A stretch of DNA of 64,000 nt. It comes from an uncultured Bacteroidota bacterium. GTDB lineage: Bacteria; Bacteroidota; Bacteroidia; Chitinophagales; Chitinophagaceae. The position numbers and the translations under genes were made by a program. Positions 17,431-26,177 of this stretch are shown piece by piece. The notes beneath the pieces were generated by a model, which had not been told where the DNA came from, ran no database searches, and saw only the letters and a program-made list of their open reading frames with translations. Location: positions 1 to 64,000 of the forward strand of contig CAMLGR010000003.1 of NCBI GenBank assembly GCA_946479615.1. The letters run 5' to 3'. Position 1 is the first letter of the stretch. Every line of letters starts with the position of its first letter.

Positions 17431-18093
17431 TTATTTTTTTATGGCATGAATGATCTCCAGTACTTCCCTGGTCAATTTTTCAATGGTTGCATACTCTTTT
17501 TGTTCCATCAGCTTTTTACTGATCAGTTTACTTCCCATACCAACTGCACATACACCTGCTTTGAACCAACCATCGATGTTTTCTTTTGTCGTATCTACTC
17601 CGCCGGTTGGCATGAATAACAGTTTCGGGAAAATATCTTTGATACCACTTAAGAATTCAGGTCCGAGCATATTACCCGGGAAGAGTTTAATGAATTTAAT
17701 ACCGGCATTTTCTGCAGCAATGATCTCCGACGGTGTCATACAACCGGGTGCATAAAAAATATCTTTACCGGTTGCATAACTAGCCACTTCAGGAACGAAG
17801 CCCGGGCTAACCAGGAAGTCGGCGCCTGCAGCCACATAATCTTTTGCCTGCTGCAGGTTCTTGATCGTGCCTACACCCAGGAGCAGTTCCTGCATTTCAC
17901 TATTGCGAACTTCTACCATTTTTTTAAAGTTGTTCAATGCCGCATCACCGCGATTGGTATATTCCACGGCTTTGATACCCGCTTTATAGATCGCTCTTAG
18001 CACTTCCACACTCACCGTTTCATCTGCATTGAAATAAAGCGGCAAAATTCCCTGTTGAACAATGGCATCGGTTGCCTGTGCGCTTGTAATCAT
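17431..18093 (-). CDS. kdgA: KDPG/4-hydroxy-2-oxoglutarate aldolase
   Basis: This 220-residue class I aldolase splits 2-keto-3-deoxy-6-phosphogluconate into pyruvate and glyceraldehyde-3-phosphate, the last step of uronate breakdown. The catalytic Glu44 (GIKAVEYTNRG) and the Schiff-base Lys136 (FIKLFPGN) are both present, as is the GVGTI strand. It is embedded between yhcH-like (3-bp gap) and exuT (2-bp gap), consistent with translation from one message. Confidence 0.95.
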   Translation of the reverse strand: MITSAQATDAIVQQGILPLYFNADETVSVEVLRAIYKAGIKAVEYTNRGDAALNNFKKMVEVRNSEMQELLLGVGTIKNLQQAKDYVAAGADFLVSPGFVPEVASYATGKDIFYAPGCMTPSEIIAAENAGIKFIKLFPGNMLGPEFLSGIKDIFPKLLFMPTGGVDTTKENIDGWFKAGVCAVGMGSKLISKKLMEQKEYATIEKLTREVLEIIHAIKK

Positions 18094-18096
18094 ATT

Positions 18097-18549
18097 TTAT
18101 AGTTTTACCTTGATCACTAATTTTTTAATTTCCGCATCGCCGATCATTGGCGCATGCACATCACCCGGAAAGAAGATCGCGAATTGCCCATCGGTCAATG
18201 AGAAAAACATATCAGGTGCATCATTATAAAACAATACATCCTTTTCTTCATTGTAGTCGCCTTTTTCCTGGCTGCATTTTTCGCGGGGTTTCCAGCCGAT
18301 CTGTTCTTTTCCATGGATGCAAAGCTGAATATCGACATATTTATTATGACATTCGAATTTGGCTGTCGATTCTGCGGCTGTCATTCCTTTTTTATTGGAG
18401 ATGATGGCTTTCAACTGATCGCCATCGATCTCATACTTTCCTACTTCTATAATCGCCAGGTCTGTTTTATTGATATAGTCAAATGCTTTGGCAAATAAAG
18501 GATGCACCCCGAAGTATTTAGATGCGTTTTGTATAGTATCGATAATCAT
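18097..18549 (-). CDS. YhcH/YjgK/YiaL (DUF386) family cupin-like protein
   Basis: From ATG 18549 this is a 150-residue protein, the normal length of the YhcH/YjgK/YiaL family; an upstream extension to 18606 in the same frame is unlikely to be translated. Conserved blocks include KFECHNKYVDIQLCIHGKEQIGW and FAIFFPGDVHAPMIGD, whose histidines and glutamate form the putative metal site of this cupin-like fold. Family members occur in sialic acid, diketogulonate and uronate operons and are proposed sugar-ring handling enzymes. Here it lies between kdgK and kdgA, in an operon that lacks KdgF. Confidence 0.88.
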   Translation of the reverse strand: MIIDTIQNASKYFGVHPLFAKAFDYINKTDLAIIEVGKYEIDGDQLKAIISNKKGMTAAESTAKFECHNKYVDIQLCIHGKEQIGWKPREKCSQEKGDYNEEKDVLFYNDAPDMFFSLTDGQFAIFFPGDVHAPMIGDAEIKKLVIKVKL

Positions 18550-18627
18550 AAGCTCCCTTGAATTAATTATACAGCAACCTTTTTTACTAAATGCAAAAGT
18601 GAACACCGCCTATCAGCCCGTTCTTCC

Positions 18628-18657
18628 TTTTACATTTTACATTCTAAATTTTACATT
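18628..18657. repeat. Three copies of TTTTACATT
   Basis: The 110-bp gap between kdgK and the yhcH-like gene holds TTTTACATT at 18628, 18635 (overlapping) and 18649. No inverted partner is present nearby. It resembles one arm of the word-repeat hairpins elsewhere in the window. Confidence 0.55.
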
Positions 18658-18659
18658 CC

Positions 18660-19685
18660 CTATCTCTGCACCCGTCCGCTGCCGTCACCTTTTACCAGTT
18701 CTTTCACTTCATTGAGCGTGGCATGGTTAAGATCGCCCGGAATCGTATGTTTCAATGCAGAAGCAGCGACACCAAATTCGGCCGCATCATTCATCGGCAT
18801 TCCTGTTACAAGACCATAGATGAATCCGCTGGCAAAGCTGTCTCCGCTTCCTACACGGTCAACGATGCGTACTTCGTATTTTTTGGTATGATAGAAATCA
18901 GTACCGTCATACACCAGCGCACTCCAGCCGTTATCGCTGGCGCTATGGCTTTCACGTAATGAAGAAGCGATGTATTTGAACCCGAATTTTGCTTTCATTT
19001 GTTTGAAAACGTCTTTGAAACCATCCAGGTTCAGTTCACCTTTGGTAACATCGGTATCTTTCGCCTTGAACCCTAATGTCGTATCTGCATCTTCTTCATT
19101 ACCGATACACACATCTACATACTGGCAAAGTTTTGTCATGACTTCTCTTGCCTTTTCCTTGCTCCATAATTTTTTACGATAGTTAAGGTCGATGCTGGTC
19201 GTGATGCCTTTTGCCTTTGCCGCTTTTAATGCAGCTTCCGTCAATGCAGCCGCTTTATCGCTCAGTGCCGGTGTAATACCGGTAGTATGAAACCATTCGG
19301 CACCTTCGAATATTTTATCGAAATCGAATTCTTTAATATCCACATCAGCGATAGACGCACCAGCGCGGTCATACACTACCTGGGAAGCTCTCATGGAAGC
19401 GCCCGTTTCCAGGAAATAAATACCTAAGCGATCGCCGCCTCTTACAATAAATTGTGTATCCACACCATAACGACGCAGGTGATTGATAGCCGACTGACCG
19501 ATAGGATTGCCAGGCACTTTGGTAACAAAGGTTCCATTCAATCCATAATTACATAATGCGGCAGCCACATTCGCTTCTCCACCACCATAGGTTACATCGA
19601 AACTATCAGACTGCACGAAGCGTTTGAAATCAGGAGTTGATAAACGTAACATAATCTCCCCAAGCGTAACTACTTTCTTTGACAT
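18660..19685 (-). CDS. kdgK: 2-keto-3-deoxygluconate kinase (PfkB family)
   Basis: This 341-residue PfkB-type sugar kinase phosphorylates 2-keto-3-deoxygluconate to KDPG. The N-terminal substrate region (TYGGGEANVAAALCNYG) and the C-terminal anion-hole signature DRVGSGDSFASGFIYG, with its catalytic Asp, are intact. Position between kduI (25 bp upstream) and the aldolase gene makes KDG the natural substrate. PfkB kinases are hard to assign by sequence alone, so context carries much of the call. Confidence 0.92.
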   Translation of the reverse strand: MSKKVVTLGEIMLRLSTPDFKRFVQSDSFDVTYGGGEANVAAALCNYGLNGTFVTKVPGNPIGQSAINHLRRYGVDTQFIVRGGDRLGIYFLETGASMRASQVVYDRAGASIADVDIKEFDFDKIFEGAEWFHTTGITPALSDKAAALTEAALKAAKAKGITTSIDLNYRKKLWSKEKAREVMTKLCQYVDVCIGNEEDADTTLGFKAKDTDVTKGELNLDGFKDVFKQMKAKFGFKYIASSLRESHSASDNGWSALVYDGTDFYHTKKYEVRIVDRVGSGDSFASGFIYGLVTGMPMNDAAEFGVAASALKHTIPGDLNHATLNEVKELVKGDGSGRVQR

Positions 19686-19710
19686 TGTTATTGGTTTAGT
19701 TTTCTATTAA

Positions 19711-20541
19711 TTATTTTAATTCGGGTACCGGCGCCGCGTCCATATCGCTATAGACTAAATTTTCCCCGGCCATACCCCATATGAAACCATAATTGCTGGT
19801 GCCGCATCCGAAATGCGTACTCCACGGAGCCGAGATGACCGCTTCATGATTAGCCATGACAATGTGCCTGGTTTCCTGCGGTTCACCCATGAAATGAAAC
19901 AAACGATGCTGTTCACCCAGATCGAAATAGAAATACACTTCCATCCTGCGCGTGTGCGTATGCGGCGGAACAGAATTCCATACACTACCTTCTGCCAGCA
20001 CTGTTAATCCCATTACGAGCTGACAGCTTCTTATTCCATCGAGGTGAATGTATTTGTATACCGTTCTTTTATTAGCTGTTTCAACGGCTCCAAGCTGAAC
20101 CGGTGCTGCCTGCTCTTTGGTAAATTTTTGAGCAGGATATGTTTGATGCGCCGGCGCTGATAATAAATACAATACCGCCGGATCGGTTTTGGAAGCCGAA
20201 GAGAAACTTACTTTCTGTGTGCCTTTACCAAGGTAAACACATTCCATTTTGTTTATTTCAAATTCTTTTCCATCGGCAGTTACTTTTCCCGGGCCGCCTA
20301 CATTGATCACGCCGATCTCTCTTCTCTCGAGGAAATAATCAGCTTTCAATTCACTATGCGTTGGCAGCTCTATGGATTTATTCACTGGTTTAACGCCGCC
20401 GATGATGACCCGGTCGTAATGAGAATATACTAATTGTATAGTATCATCCTGCATCAGGTTCTGTACCAGGAAATTTTCCCGAAGCTCATCCGTACTCATC
20501 TGCCTGGTTTCTTTCTGACTATTTGCAAATCGTATGTTCAT
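19711..20541 (-). CDS. kduI: 5-keto-4-deoxyuronate isomerase (DKI isomerase)
   Basis: This 276-residue cupin isomerase converts 4-deoxy-L-threo-5-hexosulose uronate (from unsaturated galacturonate) to 3-deoxy-D-glycero-2,5-hexodiulosonate. The zinc-binding residues stand in PPHTHTRRMEVYFYF and in STHFGCG, and the length matches E. coli KduI. It works directly before KduD. A 231-bp gap separates it from kduD, the largest gap inside this operon, so kduI to exuT may also have their own promoter. Confidence 0.96.
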   Translation of the reverse strand: MNIRFANSQKETRQMSTDELRENFLVQNLMQDDTIQLVYSHYDRVIIGGVKPVNKSIELPTHSELKADYFLERREIGVINVGGPGKVTADGKEFEINKMECVYLGKGTQKVSFSSASKTDPAVLYLLSAPAHQTYPAQKFTKEQAAPVQLGAVETANKRTVYKYIHLDGIRSCQLVMGLTVLAEGSVWNSVPPHTHTRRMEVYFYFDLGEQHRLFHFMGEPQETRHIVMANHEAVISAPWSTHFGCGTSNYGFIWGMAGENLVYSDMDAAPVPELK

Positions 20542-20565
20542 ATGCTACATTTTCTACGTACCACT

Positions 20566-20580
20566 CGTCCCGATGGGACG
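20566..20580. repeat. Single GTCCC-type palindrome upstream of kduI
   Basis: CGTCCCGATGGGACG is a perfect 6+6 palindrome with a 3-base centre, the same module that makes up the array at 8144-8915. It lies 25 bp before the kduI start, on its leader, and could form a small hairpin. Confidence 0.55.
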
Positions 20581-20672
20581 AAGAGTATTTTATTTAGCTA
20601 TTCTATCCGGTTTCTATCTATAAAAGTACTCTATTGAATGTTTTAATCTCTTGTTATTATCCCCCAATAAAA

Positions 20673-20687
20673 TATCCTTAGCGGATA
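20673..20687 (-). terminator. Weak hairpin with T-rich tail after kduD
   Basis: Read on the minus strand, TATCC-GCTAA-GGATA is followed by TTTTATT, about 85 bp past the kduD stop. The five-base stem is weak; it could be an attenuator separating the upstream and downstream parts of the catabolic operon. Confidence 0.3.
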
Positions 20688-20772
20688 AAAAAATCCTTGC
20701 CAGCATGAATGTCACTTTCATTGAGCATTGAATAGTATACTCATTGCTATAGCTGTCCATTAACTCACGATC

Positions 20773-21543
20773 CTATCTTCCCATCCATCCGCCATCAACC
20801 GTCAGGATCGTTCCGTTCACATATCCCGAAGCCGGCGATGCGAGGTATACCACGGCTCCTTTAAAATCTTCCGGTTCACCCCATCTGCCTGCCGGTATAC
20901 GATCCATGATCGATTTACTTCTTGCCACATCATTGCGCAGGGCTTCTGTGTTATCAGTTGCAATATATCCCGGGGCAATTCCATTTACATTAACGCCTTT
21001 GGATGCCCATTCATTCGATAATGCTTTTACCAGGCTCGATAAAGCTCCTTTACTCGCTGCATAACCGGGAACGGTGATGCCGCCCTGAAAACTAAGCAGG
21101 GAACAGGTAAATATTATTTTACCGCTTCCTCTCTGCAGCATGTGTTTCCCGATTTCGCGGGCCATGATAAACTGTGAATCCAGGTTGATGCCGATTACTT
21201 TATCCCAGTATTCATCCGAATGTTCCGCAGCCGGTGCGCGCATGATCGTACCTGCATTATTCACCAGGATATCGATCGCCGGATTTTCCACCAATGCCTT
21301 CTTGATAAATGCATAGAGACTATCACGGCTGGAAAAGTCTGCCTGGTAGGCCTTGAATTTTCTACCGAGCGCTGTTACTTTTTTTTCTACATCGCTTCCG
21401 CTCAGTTCCAGTGAGGCTGACACGCCAATGATATCGGCGCCGGCTTCTGCCAGTCCCAATGCCATTCCTTTACCAATGCCTTTATTACATCCTGTTACCA
21501 ATGCGGTTTTACCGGTGAGATCGAATTGCTGCAATACTCCCAT
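20773..21543 (-). CDS. kduD: 2-dehydro-3-deoxy-D-gluconate 5-dehydrogenase (SDR)
   Basis: This 256-residue short-chain dehydrogenase reduces 3-deoxy-D-glycero-2,5-hexodiulosonate to 2-keto-3-deoxygluconate. The cofactor loop TGCNKGIGKGMA, the NNAG motif and the catalytic YAASK are all present, and GRWGEPEDFKGAVVYLAS is typical of KduD. It lies nine bases after uxaC and upstream of kduI in the catabolic operon. Confidence 0.95.
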   Translation of the reverse strand: MGVLQQFDLTGKTALVTGCNKGIGKGMALGLAEAGADIIGVSASLELSGSDVEKKVTALGRKFKAYQADFSSRDSLYAFIKKALVENPAIDILVNNAGTIMRAPAAEHSDEYWDKVIGINLDSQFIMAREIGKHMLQRGSGKIIFTCSLLSFQGGITVPGYAASKGALSSLVKALSNEWASKGVNVNGIAPGYIATDNTEALRNDVARSKSIMDRIPAGRWGEPEDFKGAVVYLASPASGYVNGTILTVDGGWMGR

Positions 21544-21552
21544 TCCTGATGT

Positions 21553-22995
21553 TTATATAGTAGTGACTTTAATCGTAGCTGGTTGCTGTTGCAATTGCCA
21601 GTTGAAATAGTTTTTATTATTGTAGAAACAGATATCCTGTATAATTTTACCGATCCAGTTAATATCGTTCGGCAGTTCGCCATTTTCTACTTCATCACCA
21701 AAGAGATCACACAGTATACGACGGAAGTATTCATGTCTCGGGTATGAAAGGAAGCTCCTGGAATCGGTCAGCATTCCTACAAAACGGCTCAATAATCCCA
21801 TGTTGGAAAGGGCATTGATCTGTTTGGTCATGCCATCTTTCTGATCCAGAAACCACCAGGCCGCTCCCCATTGAATTTTTCCGGCCGATGAACCATCATT
21901 AAAGTTACCAACCATGGTAGCCATGAGTTCATTATCTGCCGGGTTAAGGTTATACAGGATCGTCTTCGCCAGTTTATTGTTGCTGTCTAATTTGTCGAGG
22001 AATTTGGCCAGTACTCTTGCCTGTGAAAAATCACCGATAGAATCCCAACCGGTATCAGCACCGATCTGTTGGTTCATGCGGGTATTGTTGTTGCGCAAAG
22101 CGCCGAGATGAAATTGTTGCGCCCATCCTTTTTCCCAATCCCATTCTGCAAAATGGATGAGCATGGCCGATTTGAATTTGCGCTGTTCGGAATCGTTCAG
22201 GAATTTACCGCCATGTACTTTATTGAAGATGGCATCGATCTCCGAACCCGTAAAGTCTTCAGCATATATTTCTTCCAGTCCATGATCCGATACGCTGCAT
22301 CCCATTGATGCAAAGAAATCATGACGGTTTTGCAATGCGTATAAGAAATCATCAAAAGAGGAAATAGCGATGCCTGTTATTGCTTCGAGTTTTTTTGTAT
22401 AGGTTACAAATTTTTGCGGATCGCTTACGTTCATCGCATTATCAGGGCGGAATGCAGGCAGGATCGGTATTTCAAATTCGTCTTCTTTTAATTTTTTATG
22501 AAATTCCAATGAATCGACAGGATCGTCCGTCGTACAAACCAGGCTCACATTCATCTTGCGAAGCAGATTACGAACGGAGTAAGCGGGTGTTTGCAATCTG
22601 GCTGTACACTCATCATATATTTTACGTGCGGTATCCGGGTTGAGTGTATCATGAATATCGAAATAACGCTGTAATTCTAAATGTGTCCAGTGATAAAGAG
22701 GATTGCGCAGCGTATAGGGAACTGTTTCGGCCCATTTCTTAAATTTATCGAAATCAGACGCGTCGCCGGTACAGTATTTCTCATCGATACCGTTGGTACG
22801 CATAGCGCGCCATTTGTAATGATCGCCATACAACCATGCCTGGGTAATATTCCCGAATCGCAGATCTTCTGCTATCTGTTGCGGCGGAAGATGGCAATGG
22901 TAGTCGATGACCGGCATGTCCTTCGCAAATTCATGATAAAGACGTTGTGCTGTTTTTGTCTTTAATAAAAAATTCTCATCCATAAAATTTTTCAT
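21553..22995 (-). CDS. uxaC: Glucuronate/galacturonate isomerase
   Basis: This 480-residue enzyme isomerises D-galacturonate to D-tagaturonate (and D-glucuronate to D-fructuronate), the first cytoplasmic step. Its DYHCHLPPQQIAEDLRF start carries the metal-binding histidines of the amidohydrolase-like barrel, and the C-terminal LTDSRSFLSYPRHEYFRRILCD is a UxaC hallmark. It follows uxaA by 10 bp. An ATG at 22983 is an equally possible start. Confidence 0.97.
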   Translation of the reverse strand: MKNFMDENFLLKTKTAQRLYHEFAKDMPVIDYHCHLPPQQIAEDLRFGNITQAWLYGDHYKWRAMRTNGIDEKYCTGDASDFDKFKKWAETVPYTLRNPLYHWTHLELQRYFDIHDTLNPDTARKIYDECTARLQTPAYSVRNLLRKMNVSLVCTTDDPVDSLEFHKKLKEDEFEIPILPAFRPDNAMNVSDPQKFVTYTKKLEAITGIAISSFDDFLYALQNRHDFFASMGCSVSDHGLEEIYAEDFTGSEIDAIFNKVHGGKFLNDSEQRKFKSAMLIHFAEWDWEKGWAQQFHLGALRNNNTRMNQQIGADTGWDSIGDFSQARVLAKFLDKLDSNNKLAKTILYNLNPADNELMATMVGNFNDGSSAGKIQWGAAWWFLDQKDGMTKQINALSNMGLLSRFVGMLTDSRSFLSYPRHEYFRRILCDLFGDEVENGELPNDINWIGKIIQDICFYNNKNYFNWQLQQQPATIKVTTI

Positions 22996-23005
22996 ACGCG
23001 TCGTT

Positions 23006-24643
23006 TTATAATGATACTCCTCTTTTCCAGGGTATAAAGTCGTCCTGATTTAATAATACAGCTTTGGGAATTACTTCACCGCTTGCTGCTTTAATACAAT
23101 ATTCTAATATTTCTTCGCCCATTTGTTCGATGGTCTTATCTCCATCGATAACGGGACCGGTATTGATATCGATAATGTCGGCCATTCGTTTTGCCAGTTT
23201 GGAATTGGTGGCTACTTTGATCGTTGGACAAACAGGATTACCGGTAGGTGTACCCAATCCTGTTGTAAACAATATCAGCGTAGCTCCGCTGGCAGCTTTG
23301 CCGGTAGTGGCTTCTACATCATTTCCTGGTGTACATACAAGGTTCAACCCCGGTTTGACAACAGGTTCTGTATAGTCCAATACATCTTCGACCGGCGATG
23401 TGCCTCCTTTTTTAGCAGCGCCGGTGCTTTTGATAGCATCGGTGATCAATCCGTCGCGGATATTACCGGGTGAAGGATTCATATGAAATCCTGAACCCAC
23501 TTTCATAGCTGCATCGTTATAGGAAGTCATCAGCTGAATAAATTTTTTCGCTGCCGCTTCATCTTTGGTACGATCGATCAGGTCCTGCTCGGCGCCACAT
23601 AGTTCAGGAAATTCGGCCAGTAATATTTTACCGCCTAATCCTACAACCAAATCAGAGCAATAACCGACAGCAGGGTTGGCGGAGATACCACTGAACCCAT
23701 CGCTGCCACCACATTTTACACCAATAACCAGCTTGTCGAGTGACGCAGGTTTTCTTTCCAGTTTATTGGCTTCAATTAATCCCAGGAATGTTTTACGGAT
23801 AGCTTCTGCAATTAACTGCTCTTCGCTTTGTGATTGTTGCTGCTCAAAAATATACAATGGTTTATTAAAATCGGGATTGCGCTGCTTCAAATCTTCCAAA
23901 AAATCTTTGGTCTGCAGATTCTGGCAACCCAGGCTAAGCACGGTTACACCGGCGACATTCGGGTGATCGGCATACGCCGCCAGCAGCTTCCCCAGGATCG
24001 CTGCATCCTGCCTGGTGCCCCCGCATCCTCCCTGGTGATTCAGGAATTTGATACCATCTACATTTTTAAAAGGCCGGTCATGTACAGCCGTTGCAGGTGA
24101 AAGATTCACCGATGCTATGTCCTCACCGTTTTTATAGGCTTCGAGTAAATGATGAGAGTATTGTTTGTATTTATCCGATACCGCATACCCCAGCTCATTG
24201 TGCAATGCTTCGCGGATCACGTCAAGGTTCCTGTTTTCACAAAACACCATTGGCATGAATAACCAGTAGTTGGCGGTACCGACCCTGCCATCGCTGCGGT
24301 GATAACCATTGAAGGTGCGGCCTTTAAATTTAGATACGTCCGGGGCCTGCCATTCGTAATGATAAGGCCGGTAGGTAAAAGGATCTGCAGCATGTTTTGT
24401 ATTCTCCGTTGTCATGCGGCCACCTGCGGGCACATCGAATTGTGTTTTACCAACCAGTACACCATACATGATGATCTTGTCACCAGCATGCATATCGCCG
24501 GTAAAGAATTTATGCTTGGCAGGAATATCATCCTGCAAAGTATATTCATCGTTATTATAAACGATCTTATCTCCTTTGGCCAGGTCCTGCAAAGCAACCA
24601 GTACGTTGTCAGCAGGATGCACCTTTAAAACCTTATACTTCAT
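23006..24643 (-). CDS. uxaA: Altronate dehydratase
   Basis: This 545-residue iron-dependent dehydratase turns D-altronate into 2-keto-3-deoxygluconate. It has the N-terminal SAF-like domain (about residues 1-90) joined to the large UxaA catalytic domain, with LNHQGGCGG, LGCQNLQT and KCGGSDGFSGISANPAVG. The fused full-length form is expected. It begins one base after the uxaB stop. In Campylobacter jejuni a UxaA-type protein pair takes part in L-fucose breakdown as the fuconate dehydratase, which matters because this window has an L-fucose gene set without its own dehydratase. Confidence 0.96.
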   Translation of the reverse strand: MKYKVLKVHPADNVLVALQDLAKGDKIVYNNDEYTLQDDIPAKHKFFTGDMHAGDKIIMYGVLVGKTQFDVPAGGRMTTENTKHAADPFTYRPYHYEWQAPDVSKFKGRTFNGYHRSDGRVGTANYWLFMPMVFCENRNLDVIREALHNELGYAVSDKYKQYSHHLLEAYKNGEDIASVNLSPATAVHDRPFKNVDGIKFLNHQGGCGGTRQDAAILGKLLAAYADHPNVAGVTVLSLGCQNLQTKDFLEDLKQRNPDFNKPLYIFEQQQSQSEEQLIAEAIRKTFLGLIEANKLERKPASLDKLVIGVKCGGSDGFSGISANPAVGYCSDLVVGLGGKILLAEFPELCGAEQDLIDRTKDEAAAKKFIQLMTSYNDAAMKVGSGFHMNPSPGNIRDGLITDAIKSTGAAKKGGTSPVEDVLDYTEPVVKPGLNLVCTPGNDVEATTGKAASGATLILFTTGLGTPTGNPVCPTIKVATNSKLAKRMADIIDINTGPVIDGDKTIEQMGEEILEYCIKAASGEVIPKAVLLNQDDFIPWKRGVSL

Positions 24644-24644
24644 C

Positions 24645-26168
24645 TTACGCTATCGTTTGACGAAGCTGCCCGCTGTTCAAAGCATGAATGGCTCCGTCTT
24701 TTTGTATGATTCTTATATTTTCTTTTACCGCAGCGGCAAAACCATTAAGGGCTGACAGGTCTGTTCCCCAACGATCTTTATCTGCCAGTACTGCATCAAC
24801 CAGTGCATCCACATTATTGCCGGCCCATTTTTCAGCAAACCAGGGAGCGGCATCATCTTCTACCAGGTAGGTACGGCCGTTGGCTTCACCATAATAACGT
24901 TTGTCTGTACCCTGACTGCATTTCATAAACACAAGATACGCCGCAAATCCCAGAGCCATTTGCGCAGGAACCTGTCCTGTCTTATTATAAAATTGTTGCA
25001 GCAATGGTATATTACGCATCCGCATTTTTGAACTATAGTTCATGGTAATGCTGATCCATTTATGTTCCAGAAAAGGATTGCGGAAACGATCCATTACTTT
25101 ATTGGCAAATGCACAGGCTTCATTGTAAGGGGTTGTTTTGCCATCCATAGCGGAAGCGATCTCCAGCATCATGATACGTTTGATATAGGCAGCCAGCGCT
25201 TCATCACTCATTCCCTCTTTCACGGTATCGAACCCGCCAAGTACAGCCAGTCCGCAGGCGAAAGTATGTGTGCCATTCAGCAAGCGAAGTTTCAACTCGC
25301 GGAATTTTTCAATATCGGGAGTAATGACAACACCGTCATCCATGCTGCTGAAGGAAAGAACATCTTTTACTTTCTGATTGTCTGATTCAATGACCCATAA
25401 CCGGAATGTTTCCGCCATGATCATCAAATCATCGGTATAGCCTAATTTCTCTTCAGTATTTTTTTTATCAGCCGGAGCGAGTTTACCGGGTACGATCCGG
25501 TCTACCAACGAATTACAAAAATGATTGGACATATCGAGCCAGGCAATAAATTCTGTTGCCAGTTTATTTTTCTTTGCGAGATCAAGAACAATACTGCGCA
25601 GTTTCTGACCATTATCGGTTATCAGTTCGGTGGGAATGATCACCATGCCGCTGGCATCGCTTCCGTTGAAGGCTTTGTAACGCTCATGCAAGAAGGCCAG
25701 CAATTTACCAGGGAAAGAAGGCGGTGGTGTTTGAGTGATATCATCATCAGAAGCAACGATACCCACTTCCGTCGTATTGGATATGATAAGCTGCATTTGC
25801 GGGTTGTGCGCGCATTTCAATATTTCCTTCCATTCTTCCGCAGCAGATAACACACGGCTGACAGAAGAATTGATGATGGTTTCTTCGACCGTTTTCCCGT
25901 CTTCAATACCTTTTACACAAAGTGTATAAAGACCATCCTGTTTTTCGAATTCATCTGTTCCGCCTTTGGCGGTTGATTTAACGATAACGATACGGCCATT
26001 GAAAATGCCTTCTTTATTAGCTTTATCGATAAAGTAATCAGGTAAGCCGCGTAATAAGATACCGGTTCCAAATTGTAATACTTTTTCAGGTAAAGACAAT
26101 AATTTTTCACCGGGGATAAGGACCCCGTTCGGAGATAATTTTTTTAAATTTTCTTTCGAGAGTTGCAT
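24645..26168 (-). CDS. uxaB: Tagaturonate reductase (altronate oxidoreductase)
   Basis: This 507-residue NAD-dependent polyol dehydrogenase reduces D-tagaturonate to D-altronate. The N-terminal FGTGILLRGLPDYFIDKAN is the Rossmann segment of the mannitol dehydrogenase family, and KLRLLNGTHTFACGLAVLGG contains the family's catalytic-domain signature. It sits between a pectinesterase gene and uxaA in the order uxaB-uxaA-uxaC. Confidence 0.95.
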   Translation of the reverse strand: MQLSKENLKKLSPNGVLIPGEKLLSLPEKVLQFGTGILLRGLPDYFIDKANKEGIFNGRIVIVKSTAKGGTDEFEKQDGLYTLCVKGIEDGKTVEETIINSSVSRVLSAAEEWKEILKCAHNPQMQLIISNTTEVGIVASDDDITQTPPPSFPGKLLAFLHERYKAFNGSDASGMVIIPTELITDNGQKLRSIVLDLAKKNKLATEFIAWLDMSNHFCNSLVDRIVPGKLAPADKKNTEEKLGYTDDLMIMAETFRLWVIESDNQKVKDVLSFSSMDDGVVITPDIEKFRELKLRLLNGTHTFACGLAVLGGFDTVKEGMSDEALAAYIKRIMMLEIASAMDGKTTPYNEACAFANKVMDRFRNPFLEHKWISITMNYSSKMRMRNIPLLQQFYNKTGQVPAQMALGFAAYLVFMKCSQGTDKRYYGEANGRTYLVEDDAAPWFAEKWAGNNVDALVDAVLADKDRWGTDLSALNGFAAAVKENIRIIQKDGAIHALNSGQLRQTIA

Positions 26169-26177
26169 ACACTTCTT

